Shown: positions 1-8,179 of the stretch, in pieces | Numbering within the stretch: the first letter of the stretch is position 1 | Layout of the letters: each line of letters starts with the position of its first letter | From: Actinidia chinensis | Taxonomy: Eukaryota; Streptophyta; Magnoliopsida; Ericales; Actinidiaceae | DNA: 12,500 nt | Assembly (NCBI GenBank): GCA_009663005.1 | Contig: CM018914.1 | Location: 12,811,976 to 12,824,475 of the forward strand | Direction of reading: 5' to 3' | The notes under the pieces: model-generated | Database searches by the model: none | What the model was told of the DNA's origin: nothing | The model's input: only the letters and a program-made list of their open reading frames with translations | Program-made: the position numbers and the translations under genes

Positions 1-1
1 T

Positions 2-970
2 GTCCCGTTTGAGCATACTCTCTACATCAAAGAAGGTATGGATGGTGAATATTTGATTGTTTCCTTATATGTGATGATTTGATTTTTATTGGAAATAGTG
101 CAAAAATGTGTGAAGAATTCAAGAGAGCTATGATGCAAGAATTTGAGATGACTGATATGGGACTTCTCCATTTTTTTCTTGGCATTGAGGTTAAACAACA
201 AATGCTGGAAATTTTTATTGTCAAAAGAAATATGCAAAAGGATGTGCTGAAGAAATTTCGATAGAAGGTGCTAAATCAGCAAGCACTCCAATGGAAGTTG
301 GTTTAAAGTTGAGCAAATCGGAGAAGGAGAAGTTGGATAGTACTCTTTATCGAAGTCTTATTGGAGTCTCATGTATTTGACTGCAACAAGACCGGATCTT
401 ACATTCTCTGTTAGCATGCTTAGCAGATTCATGGAATCACCAAAGAAAAGTCATTGGGAAGCTGGAAGAGAGTTTTGGCGATAATTTTGCGCGGTACTAT
501 TATGAAGGGATATTTTACAGATATGTCAAAGATTCAAGTTTGATTGGTTATTGTGATAGTGACTGGGGTGGAAGTATTGATGACTGCAAAAGCACTTCTG
601 GATATATTTTTAGTATTGGTTCGGGTGCTATTTCTTGGGCATCAAAGAAGCAATCTGTCGTGGCTCTTTCACATCAGAATCCTGAGTACTTTCACTTGCT
701 TTTGCATCTTGTCAGGCTATATGGATTAAATGGATCCTAGAGGACTAAATATCATCAAGAGAAAGGGCATAACCCTGTTTTGGTGACAATATTTCAGCTA
801 TTCTCTCACCAAGAATCCTGTTTTTCACAGCATAAGCAAGCACATAGGATCAGTTTCATTTCATTCGTGATCTGGTTAAGGATGGAGAAATTGTTGTGAA
901 GTATTGCAAGACTAAGGTCAGCTTGCAGATATCTTACAAGGCTTTGACGAGGGATTACTTTTAACAAAAT
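2..970 (+). pseudogene. Copia pol remnant: reverse transcriptase C-terminus and RNase H
   Basis: The + strand frames give recognisable copia Pol pieces. At 2-72 is the strand leading into the YVDD box. Just after the V codon (about 73) one base is missing, which shifts the frame through the catalytic Asp pair. 79-264 gives LIFIGN, then MTDMGLLHFFLGIEVK, the conserved palm/thumb stretch, and stops at 262-264. 265-360 carries the STPM and YRSLIG motifs in another frame, with a further one-base loss near 364 before MYLTATRPDL. 538-729 is RNase H: CDSDWGGS includes a conserved Asp, followed by KSTSGYIF, ISWASKKQ and VALS. 830-970 gives KHI, HFIRDLV and a decayed ADILTK-like segment. At least four frame changes and stops make this a pseudogene. 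The class call is firm; I do not assign a copia lineage. Confidence 0.92.
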
Positions 971-1002
971 GAAAGAGAAGCTTGGCATGGTCGTTGTCTA
1001 GC

Positions 1003-1013
1003 TTAAGGGGGGC
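1003..1013 (+). other. Polypurine tract of the copia element
   Basis: TTAAGGGGGGC lies directly before the LTR start TGTTGG. Purine-rich G runs at this position prime plus-strand DNA synthesis in LTR retrotransposons. The position next to a well-defined LTR edge is the main support. Confidence 0.8.
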
Positions 1014-1262
1014 TGTTGGAATTCTAAGTAGTACAACGAACTTGGTTTCTGGCATATGAAGAGTTTTCTGAGTTTAGTCAAGAGTCATTTATGTATGGAG
1101 TCTGAATATTAATTATGAACCTAACTTGTCAGATACAGTTAGAATAGTCCTATAAACTGCACAAGTGTTTGAGTTATTTTGTAAGAGGAAAATCTCAGTA
1201 TTTTCATAAAAGTATATTCTATCAAGAGCACAATTTCTCTTGTTTGTTTCTTTATTCCAACA
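1014..1262 (+). repeat. 3' LTR of the copia element (249 bp)
   Basis: The LTR starts TGTTGGAAT (1014-1022) right after the polypurine tract and ends ATTCCAACA (1254-1262). These are perfect 9-bp inverted termini of the TG...CA type. A length of 249 bp is in the short range usual for many plant copia LTRs. The body is AT-rich. No internal coding is visible. Only one LTR is in the window, so the age of insertion cannot be estimated from LTR divergence. Confidence 0.9.
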
Positions 1263-2052
1263 GATATGTGTTGCCGCGTGACAGGAGTAGAAGACAGTGG
1301 CCATAGCCCTTAGCATTCATCCTTTAGTGAAACACTCATCTCTCTTGTCTTTCGGACAGCAGATTTATCAGCTCCAGTTTAAAACCTTCTTACTGGTAGT
1401 TGCTTTTGTATCCCAATTGCATAACGTTAAGAGCTGTTAATGATTCACCTCTCTTTGTAATTTCTAATTTGAGTTTTTTTTTCTGATTCCCACAAAATAA
1501 CACACAAGTGTTAGGGGATCAAAAATCAAACACCGCGTCTTTGACTATACAAAACTTCCAGCCCAGAGGGACCCATAACCTCGAAATATAGAAATATGCT
1601 GGAAAAATCTAAATAAGAAATGAGCTTTGTATTTTTTTCATTATGGTCGATTTTTTATCGTCATTCTGTCTTTCTTTTGATTCCTTTCAAAAAGTTCTTG
1701 GTAGCAAGCCCAGCGGGCATGTGAATTTGTTCATAAAAGTAGCCTTGTCTTTCTTTCTTTCTCTTTCTCTCTCCTCTCTCTATCTAAAGCCAATCAAGGC
1801 AACAATTCATTATGTTATTATCTAGGGAGCTTCATGTATGAAGGAAAAACACCAAAGTTGAATTTTAAAACGGCTTGAATTTTTTAACTTGAGTAGGTGG
1901 CATCAAAGTTTCCTGGAAAAATCACTCACTTCTCCCTCTTCCCATCTCTCTCTCTCTCCTGTAGAATTACATTATTACAACAATCACAGGCCATATAGTA
2001 TATGTGATTGGGGAATTTGGTACCATAATTCACTTCATTTGTTTACTTCTCT
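1263..2052. other. AT-rich host-like intergenic DNA with CT-rich tracts
   Basis: No coding region is convincing here. The stretch holds two pyrimidine-rich low-complexity tracts: TTTC/TC repeats at about 1747-1783 and TCTC repeats at about 1940-1962. Such CT-rich tracts are common in plant promoters and 5' UTRs. A TATA-like string (CATATAGTATATG) sits near 1991-2003, about 50 bp before the ATG at 2053. Short open frames in this interval have no recognisable motifs. Confidence 0.5.
1747..1783 (+). repeat. CT-rich microsatellite
   Basis: A run of imperfect TTTC and TC units on the + strand. A second, shorter TCTC run is at about 1949-1962. Both are simple low-complexity sequence; a promoter or leader role for the nearby candidate gene is only inference. 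Confidence 0.75.
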
Positions 2053-2453
2053 ATGGCAAAGCAGCAGAGCCTCTTCAAAGTTCTCTTAGTTGATTCCTTG
2101 TCCAGTAGTGCTTCACTCATCGAAAAGAAACCACCATTCAGGTTCCATCTTATTTCTCACAACAGTTTAGCGGCATCTTCCCCTACTTCCATACGAGCAC
2201 GTAGGCAGATATCGGTTCCGAAGGCCATCTTCAAGGCCAGCTATCTACTTTTCATGTCCTTATGTATCCATTAATGTTTGCCTTCTCGGGGTTGTTTGCG
2301 CGTTGTTCATCCACAAGCAGCCCCATATGCAAGACTGTGCAGGTCGGTATGATTCCATGGTAGCCAGGTACCGCGATTGTGTTTATGATATGCGCCAGTC
2401 TCTCGCAACGCTAAAAACCGCGATTGTGTTTAGAAACTTTCCTGGAAAATGAA
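2053..2453 (+). pseudogene. Unrecognised candidate gene or gene remnant
   Basis: I do not recognise this protein. A 73-codon frame starts at an ATG in good plant context (TCTATGGC, 2053) and stops at 2272-2274. Its N-terminus is Ser- and Lys/Arg-rich with few acidic residues (MAKQQSLFKVLL..., RARRQ near residue 49), as in organelle transit peptides. A second frame is open from 2171 to 2453 without an ATG near its start, and encodes INVCLLGVVCALFIHKQPH and then a polar segment with RYDSMVARYRDC. One frameshift between about 2171 and 2272 would join the two into one protein of roughly 130 residues. CT-rich leader sequence upstream and a poly(A)-like signal at 2631 fit a small transcription unit. 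It could equally be chance open sequence. Confidence 0.3.
2370..2432 (+). repeat. 16-bp direct repeat, two copies
   Basis: ACCGCGATTGTGTTTA occurs at 2370-2385 and identically at 2417-2432, an offset of 47 bp. Both copies fall in the second open frame of the unrecognised gene candidate. 47 is not a multiple of three, so the copies are read in different frames. Its origin (local duplication or insertion footprint) is unknown. Confidence 0.85.
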
Positions 2454-2630
2454 ATAGAAAAGGACAGAAAGGGTGCAACAATCTCCATTTCTAGAGATAT
2501 TGTTTGAGATGATCTTTTTGTTTTACACTCTTTATTCGGCTTTTTCTGAATCCTGCTTAGTGTGTATTGGCTCAATGAATGTAGACTTTACTGTTCTATG
2601 ATCGCCTGATAGTCATGTAATGTGCAAATT

Positions 2631-2636
2631 AATAAA
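2631..2636 (+). terminator. Poly(A)-signal-like AATAAA
   Basis: AATAAA on the + strand follows a T-rich stretch and TGTAA/TGTGC elements (about 2610-2630), the usual arrangement of a plant near-upstream and far-upstream polyadenylation region. It would serve the candidate transcription unit beginning near 2053. The motif is short and frequent in AT-rich DNA. Confidence 0.35.
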
Positions 2637-2728
2637 ATTCCATTTCCTTCTGTGCAAAAGCTGTGTTATGTACAAAAGGGGCAAAGTATATAGTGTGCAC
2701 TTATGATGAATGTTATGATCAGTTGTAG

Positions 2729-2892
2729 GGCATGTTTAATTATCTGGATTATGAGTCCATTCCAGTCCCGCGTTTGTTTTTTTAAAATGGCTCCGGAGTA
2801 GGCCGGACTGGATTACGAGTCCAGTCTAGTCCCGTGTTTGTTTTTTCAAAATGGCTCCGGACTTACAGTTATCGTTCTCGTAGTTAGTCCCG
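2729..2892. repeat. Tandem 64-bp repeat at the edge of the gypsy block, MITE-like
   Basis: Two imperfect units, 2744-2807 and 2808-2862, share CTGGATTAYGAGTCC, AGTCCCGYGTTTG, AAAATGGCTCCGGA. A third, decayed AGTCCCG piece is at 2886. GACTGGA (2806-2812) and TCCAGTC (2820-2826) form a perfect 7-bp dyad. The left edge GGGCATGTTTAATTA (2728-2742) resembles the GGGC-TGTTTGG type of terminal sequence seen on some plant DNA-transposon-derived MITEs, but I see no matching inverted terminus on the right. The composition switches here from AT-rich host DNA to GC-richer element DNA, so this marks the left boundary of the gypsy block. Confidence 0.7.
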
Positions 2893-3894
2893 TATTACGA
2901 CGTAATAGATGGGCGACCTAGAATTCGTTACCTTCGTGGATATCCGACCATGTAGGAGAAGGCTCCCCCTATCTGGTTGGGCAGGATGCGAGGTTAATCA
3001 AATCGCCATCGTTCGCCCATGGAGGGTTCACTTGAGAGCGTCTTGATCGCATTCATCCCTCAATATAGAGGAGAAAAAATAAAAATATCATGACCTTTAG
3101 AGAGTTGAACACTAGTAGGTATACCGATTCTTCCCTTCCGGGTATGATAAGGCTTCCCGACGAAGGGGAGACCATTACTTCTACCGTCCAGGCCGAGGTA
3201 GCTTTTTACGAGGTCGCGTTCCCCGCTGGGCATTCGTTGTTTCCCCTTCACTCCACCCTTAGGCTAATTCTTCAATTCTACAATATCTGCCCGGCCCCAG
3301 CTAGTTCCAACGCGTGGAGAAGCATTGCTTGCTCTATGGCGTTGGTGGGGGATTGTACAAATACAAAATGTACCTTTCCGAGTTGAGGGAACTTGTTTCG
3401 TACAAATAGTAATTCCTAAACCGGACCAAGGCTTGGCTTACTTCAAGGTGAGAAACAAGAGGTTCGCGCGGACGGATACCCCAGTAATGTAAGGGGTGGA
3501 AGAGCAGTTCTCTTCGTCCCGGCGCTGAATGGGAGATTCCCGCAGGAACGTCTGAGAGGGCGCCCCAAGAGTTCCGAGGATGTGAGGAATCTAGGTCGGT
3601 CGCTCTTATCTTCACCCTTTGTTTTTAGTAATTTTGAATGCTTCGAGTGGGCTAATGTTGTTATTCTTTGAGATAAGCCACTGCAATAATCCACTTGAAC
3701 TTACGGGACGAAACCGAAAGTTTTTGAAGAGATTTTTGAGTCGGTCGAGAGTCAGGACGTTTTTTTCGATACCCGTGCTGCTGGATTCAAAATCCTAATC
3801 GCCGAGTATTGTCCCTCCTCCCCTGGTTCTAGGCATCGCGGACGGCGGGCGCGACATCTTCCGAGCAAGAAGCTCAGAGCTCCTCGAGCGACGG

Positions 3895-4177
3895 GTGAGT
3901 TAACATCTCCATGAACATCTCGGCAAGAACGCCCTTTCCCCGAGACGACTTAATTGAGTGTCTAGGATCATCAAACAAACCTGAAGGAGGTTTGTTCCGC
4001 TCACAATCCCTGATCTGACCCTTTTTGAGGTGGTCAGGGGGAAGGTTCTGGATCCTATACTAGATCGTTTTTGTTGCTAATGCTCTGAGCTCGAATTCCC
4101 TCGTCGGAATCTTGTTTCGATTCGAGCCTACCCGTCAGCTTGAAATCGGATGGTATTGATCCTTCCTTTTTTTCTAG
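3895..4177 (+). other. Candidate intron in the antisense ORF
   Basis: A strong donor, ACGG|GTGAGT, starts at 3895. A pyrimidine-rich acceptor, CCTTTTTTTCTAG, ends at 4177. The interval has no family-like protein segment in any + frame, while coding-like sequence lies on both sides. The introns are predicted from motifs only. Confidence 0.35.
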
Positions 4178-4681
4178 AGAGGAGGCGATGATTACTTACT
4201 TTTTCTTATCTGTTCGTATGTTGTTGTGCATCTATGGTCAAAAGGGGTTAGTTTAAAAAGATTGGCGAGAAAGCTTGGGAAGGCGGCGGGGTGCGAGCTC
4301 GGGGACTCCCGTCCGGCAAAGAGGTCGTCATGGCGAGAAGCGGGCCGGAGAGACATCACTCCAGCTCTCCCTCCCACCCAGCAAAAAGTGGACGGCCGTG
4401 AATGCTCGAAATGGAAAAAGAGTTGTCATCGCCCTGAGGGCAAGAAAAAGGCGACCTCGTCAGGCAAAGCCCCCGACCACTCCAGCCACCCGCATCTCTC
4501 GTCCTGGTGAAGGTTCTTCGTCGGCAATTCCGGCATTGTCCTGGGCCCCACGGCTTCTATCTTGTGGCATCCCTCTGTGGCCGATAAGTGCTACGGGGGG
4601 TGATTCACCCAGCCGACAAGGAGAAAGGTGGAGAAGTCACCTTGATCATACGGCGATGAAACCTTCCACGTAATCGGTTAG

Positions 4682-4767
4682 GTAACTTTGTTTTCGGTGA
4701 GCTTTCAATTTTCTTAGCGAATTGTTTGCTCTGGGTTGCTAAAAAGTGTTTCCCTTTCTTATAACAG
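4682..4767 (+). other. Second candidate intron in the antisense ORF
   Basis: Donor GGTTAG|GTAACT at 4682 and acceptor TTTCTTATAACAG ending at 4767 bound an 86-bp T-rich interval. Size, composition and borders are typical for a small plant intron. The motifs are on the strand of the antisense ORF and not on that of gag-pol. Confidence 0.35.
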
Positions 4768-5227
4768 CGTTGGTGCTCGGTTCGTCTTTGCCTTCCGTAG
4801 CATGGAGGCTGGGGACAGCAATCTCTTCTCTTCAAGAAGGGGCGAGCTGCTTCCAGAAATTGAGATGGCTCCCCTCATCAGGTTGCTGCCCGACCTAGAA
4901 CAACAATTGGCTGAGTCCCCTTGCTCGTGAGCAGCATGGCCAATGCGAGCTTGCCAAGGAGCAAGAGCGACCGAGATTCGCTGTCCGACAGTTCGAGAAG
5001 GTCGGGAGTGTTGGTGAACGACTGGGGAGCTTTGATAAAGCCAATTGGTTTGCCGTGGAGGGAGTTCAATCCTCGTCGAGTTCTGGTGGCGTTGAAGATT
5101 CCGCCGCCAAATACTTTGGCGAGGGGTTTAACTTCTGCAAGGTGCAACTTCGCGCCGCCATCATCCCGACCTTGCCATCTACCTCCTACCCAATCGAAGG
5201 TCACTATGGTCGATAACAACGAGCTTC

Positions 5228-5237
5228 AATAAATAAA
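5228..5237 (+). terminator. Poly(A)-signal pair at the end of the antisense ORF
   Basis: Two overlapping AATAAA hexamers (5228-5233 and 5232-5237) lie at the 3' end of the antisense ORF, just past its stop region (5216-5246 depending on frame). This supports an independent + strand transcription unit inside the element. The motif alone is weak evidence. Confidence 0.45.
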
Positions 5238-5249
5238 TCGGAGCCAGCG

Positions 5250-5745
5250 AGAGAATGCCGATGATGAGAATGAAAAATAGAGGAAAAATTGGCGCGAACG
5301 AGGTAAGGGTAATTAAAATGATAAATGGCCCATGATGTGTAAAAAAAATATTTTTTTTTTAGAGATGTTCATTTTTATCCCTTTGAATGAAAAAAATCTT
5401 TGTTCCCCCTTTTTTGTTATAATTGTTGTGGTAAGGGTGATCATGAGTCTGAATCGGCGATCTCATTATTTTTTTCTCAATAACTGAAACATATTGGCGA
5501 CTTCATATGGGCCAGAATCCTTTGTCCGTTGTCATTTTGTTTTGAATTGGCGATCTCTCATTTATTTGAATTGGCGATCTCAATATTTGGCGACAATCAT
5601 AGCGGATGGTGACCTTTTTGCGACATCACTTTTTGTATAAACGACGAGATAAACCATAGGCAATCGCAACATTTTCCAATATAAATCACAAATCATAAAA
5701 TTATTGTGGGGTGGTGAATGGAGCGGTTAATGGCTTCATTTATGG
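5250..5745. other. Noncoding spacer between integrase and antisense ORF, with GGCGA repeats
   Basis: The spacer is AT-rich with T and A runs (about 5340-5420) and no recognisable coding. From 5450 to 5600 a short motif recurs: TCGGCGATCTC at 5454, TTGGCGACTTC near 5492, TTTGAATTGGCGATCTC at 5541-5557 and again at 5565-5581 (24-bp offset), and TTGGCGACAAT near 5587. It lies where the 3' ends of gag-pol (from the right) and the antisense ORF (from the left) converge. Confidence 0.6.
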
Positions 5746-6870
5746 CTAGTATGTCTTCAAATGCTCTCGATTCATGGATGTAAAGTGTTTTTCCGTTGGG
5801 CCTTCTAACCATACAGTAAGAGTCCCTGGTCTAAGAGACCTTGACGACTTGGTAAGGACCTTCCCAACGTTTGGTTCTTTAGTTACAGTCCGGGTTACCC
5901 TCCGCAAGACTAGGTATAGGGTCGCCAGAAGGAACATCGTTGTTTGGACCCTTTGATTGTAGTATTTTGCGACTTGGCATTTGGAAGCTGCTTGGCGTAG
6001 TTCGGCCCTTTCTCTTCTCTCCTCGAGGATATTCAGGTTGAGCCTGGCTCGGCTCATTGCTTTCTTTGTCGAAATTCGAAGTCCTGAAGTCTTTTGCAAC
6101 CTATTTCTACTAGTAGACCGATTCAGGTACAGAAGACCATAGAGTATGGAGTTTTGCCCGTATGAATCCGGCTAGTAGTATGATAAGCCTTAAAGTACGC
6201 TTGGCAAGTCTTCCGCCCATTCCACTTTTCGACCTTTTATTTCTAGCCTCGCCTTCAAATTCCTGAGATGGTACGGTTAGTTACTTTCAACTTGCCCATT
6301 ACAGCCTGAGGATGACCGGGCAAAGAGAAGTCATGGGATATTGCCCCCCGAGATCCGAGCAGAATAACTAAACTTTCGTTGTTGAACTGCGTGTCGTTTC
6401 CGATATTATTAGCCTTTGGGACTTCCGTCTGCCAACAAGGTGCTTCCATACGAAATTCGGGATTTCTTCTCGTAATCTTGGCAGAGGGGCCTGAGTTTCT
6501 ATCCATTTAGGTAAAGTTAGTCCTAATGGCGACGCTCAAAAATTTTTCATTTGCACGGGAGCTTGGTGGTAGTGACCCATTAATGTCTAATTCCCCACTG
6601 GGGCGAATGGCCCAGGTGTTTGACATATCGGTACCATTCAGTGTGAGGGAGACGGCTTAATGGGGGCAAACCTTTCGCACTTGTCCGCATCGTCCATATA
6701 TATGTGACCGTATCTCGTTCTTGGTTCGCCCAAAAATACCTTAGCGAATGGTTTTCCTTGCCAATGACCTCGCTCTAGAGTGATTCCCGCAGATCCTCGT
6801 GTATTTCTTGTAAAACGTATTCTGCCCTCTTCTGGGTTTGGAGAGAGACATGTCAAAAGTGGTTCTGAAA
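5746..6870 (-). pseudogene. Ty3/gypsy integrase remnant
   Basis: Read on the minus strand. The N-terminal HHCC zinc-binding region is at about 6870-6650: ICGNHSRARSLA, then DKCERFAP with one Cys of the CxxC pair kept. The catalytic core follows at about 6630-6255: NDTQFNNES around the second catalytic Asp, LVGR and KANNIG before it, and SLPGHPQA followed by VTNRTI near the Glu region. The decayed C-terminal part at 6250-5746 has LKARLE, ARLNLNILEERRERAELRQA, VAKYYNQRV and LRPGTLTVWLEGPT, the usual end of plant Tat-type integrases before HLKTYY. Integrase inserts element DNA into the host genome. Stops and shifts interrupt each subdomain, so the copy is dead. The family call is strong because several motifs occur in the right order. 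Confidence 0.9.
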
Positions 6871-7119
6871 AAGACCTTTTTGTATAGGCCTGCCTTGAAA
6901 CTACAAAACCTTAGGATTCTGTATTGGAGACGGCGAGCTTGGAGCTTATCTTTTGGCGGATCCCTCTTTAGAGATAAGGGCAATAATCTCAATCCATACC
7001 ACGTCGAATTTTCCTTCTGTTTGGAGGATTTTGATTGCGACCCCCAATGCTTGGGCTAGCTATAATTCCAAAGTAAATGCACTGTTAGAAATAAACTCCA
7101 AAAGTGAATGCCAGATTAG

Positions 7120-7480
7120 CTAAGGCAGCTGCCTTTTTATTATCTCTCGGGGAATCGGTGGATTTAAACATCCTTGATCTTTGCGGACGCAGCCTTTTAC
7201 CTCGCCCAAATAAGCCATCATTCTTGCGTCCTTGGCGAGGTAGTCCCCTTGGACTTGTTTACCACCAGTTTTAGTCACTGAAGATTTCCAAAGATTGTGG
7301 GCCCCTACTCCATTACTACTCTTAGTCCGGCAAGAAGGGTCTTCGTACTCGCTCATTGTTAGTGGCTTTAATCCCATTCTTATGGCGTACTCCATTTGTT
7401 CGCCTGATGGAGTTTTTTGTATGACGATCCTGCACAACACCCGTGCTGGTTATAAGAGCACATCGACGAATATATCTAGT
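7120..7480 (-). pseudogene. Second, archaeal-type RNase H (aRNH) remnant
   Basis: The minus strand gives IVIQKTPSGEQMEYAIRMG, a partly scrambled TNNE..YE-like segment, VQGDYLAKDARMMAYLGEVK and IPREIIK. These are the marks of the extra RNase H carried by Tat-lineage elements between the standard RNase H and integrase. RNase H removes RNA from the RNA:DNA hybrid during reverse transcription; the extra domain is thought to be a later acquisition. The DSQL motif that should hold a catalytic Asp is lost or altered. A longer upstream strand with FVDV is at about 7465-7480. The position between RNase H and integrase supports the call. Confidence 0.82.
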
Positions 7481-7574
7481 GGGCAAGGTCTTTTTCTGAG
7501 AGTTTGGGTTCGTTAGGAATTTCCGCTTCAAGAGGAGATGTTCGAATTTTGGAGTGTCTTTTTCCCCCCCCCCA

Positions 7575-8003
7575 TGGGAGTTACATCGACAATGAAATCA
7601 GCAGGGCTTGGGCTTTTATGGCCGTCCTCGGCCTATATTCAATGTGGAACTCACTTAGCTCATGGACCATTTAAGGAGTCGACCCGACGTGTCTGTCCGC
7701 TGAAGAATAGATTTAAGTGGTTTGATCAGTCAGTACTAGATGGATGGGCTTGAAAGTATGAACAAGTTTTCTGGCGGCATCATTTAGGCGTAGTGCGAGC
7801 TTTTCGATCTTCGGATTCTGGCCTCTGGCACCCACTAAGAACTTTGTTACTTAATATATTGGTCTTTGGACCGATCTTCTCTCATATAGCAACAACACTC
7901 ACTTCTGCGGTAGGGCCGAGATAGATATGATATACTTAAAGATCTTTGTCCGGTGGTGGGTACTATAGTAAAGGCAGGACCCATATCTCCTTTCAGCTGT
8001 TGA

Positions 8004-8035
<32 letters not shown>

Positions 8036-8170
8036 GAAATGCATTTCAGATTCCTCGTTCCATTGAAGGCCTGGCTTTTTTTCTTCAGGATTCTAAAGAG
8101 GGGAGGCACTTGTCCGCAGATTGGAGACAAATTATTTAGGGTGCTACTCTCCCAGTCACTACGGTTAAGG
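7575..8170 (-). pseudogene. Gypsy RNase H and connection region remnant
   Basis: Minus-strand fragments from several frames give TDKCLPFFRILKK and LQWNEESEM (about 8130-8045), QQLKGDMGP and PTTGQ (about 8000-7945), REDRS and then ARNPKIEKLALRL (about 7835-7790), and ELSEFHIEYRPR followed by AIKAQAL (about 7670-7600). This is the standard gypsy RNase H that follows reverse transcriptase. It is interrupted by a 27-A homopolymer (8003-8029 on the + strand) between NEESEM and QQLK, and a 10-C run lies just past its end (7564-7573). It is not functional. Confidence 0.85.
8003..8029 (+). repeat. 27-base poly(A) tract inside pol
   Basis: An uninterrupted run of 27 A on the + strand (poly-T in the gag-pol sense) sits within the RNase H remnant, where related elements have no such stretch. 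It is followed by GAGAAAG. It may be slippage expansion of a T-rich codon string, or an assembly artefact. Confidence 0.95.
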
Positions 8171-8179
8171 GCTTGACTG

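Larger units (their letters stand above)
1..1262 (+). mobile_element. 3' end of a degenerate Ty1/copia LTR retrotransposon
   Basis: This is a copia-class element that enters from the left edge of the window. In order it shows the C-terminal half of reverse transcriptase, the RNase H domain, a polypurine tract and one complete LTR. RNase H at the 3' end of pol, with no integrase after it, is the copia order and not the gypsy order. The element reads on the + strand, so the LTR at 1014-1262 is its 3' LTR. The 5' LTR, gag, protease and integrase lie outside the window. Coding parts are broken by several indels, so this copy could not make its own proteins. The base after the LTR begins host-like DNA; GATAT (1263-1267) is the only candidate for the target-site duplication and cannot be checked without the 5' flank. 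Confidence 0.93.
3019..5245 (+). pseudogene. Antisense accessory ORF of the gypsy element (Transposase_28-like), degenerate
   Basis: This reads opposite to gag-pol, in the space between integrase and the expected 3' LTR. An ATG in CCATGG context at 3019 opens MEGSLESVLIAFIPQYRG; 3090-3386 then gives EVAFYEVAFPAGHSLFPLH, LQFYNICP and SSNAWRS, the conserved core of the plant 'putative gypsy type transposon' family. Further pieces are YLSELRELVSYK (about 3365), DQGLAYFKVRNKRFAR (about 3426), a basic region rich in Lys/Arg (about 4395-4470), a Leu/Glu/Gln coiled-coil-like stretch LPDLEQQLAE then REQHGQCELAKEQER (about 4885-4972), and a C-terminus with YFGEGFNFCKVQLRA (about 5112). Several frame changes break it. 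Intron-like splice signals occur at 3895/4177 and 4682/4767. Antisense ORFs at this place are known in Tat elements such as maize Grande; the protein's role in transposition is unknown. Confidence 0.75.

Noticed and set aside
1113..1316. 67-codon minus frame across the copia LTR
   Set aside because: It crosses the LTR end and has no motifs; the interval is a noncoding repeat.
4275..4673. 132-codon + strand frame, basic and Pro-rich
   Set aside because: Not reported as a separate gene: it lies inside the antisense ORF and is best seen as its disordered basic middle region.
4878..5219. 113-codon minus-strand frame opposite the antisense ORF C-terminus
   Set aside because: The + strand over the same bases carries the family-like coding (YFGEGFNFCKVQLR); the minus frame has no motifs and is a shadow.
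5450..5600. Possible CRISPR-like array from the repeated GGCGATCTC motif
   Set aside because: Repeats are short, irregularly spaced and diverged, and the DNA is plant nuclear; no spacer structure is present.
8003..8029. Poly(A) tail of an inserted SINE or processed pseudogene
   Set aside because: Gypsy RNase H sequence continues on both sides with no inserted body and no clear target-site duplication.
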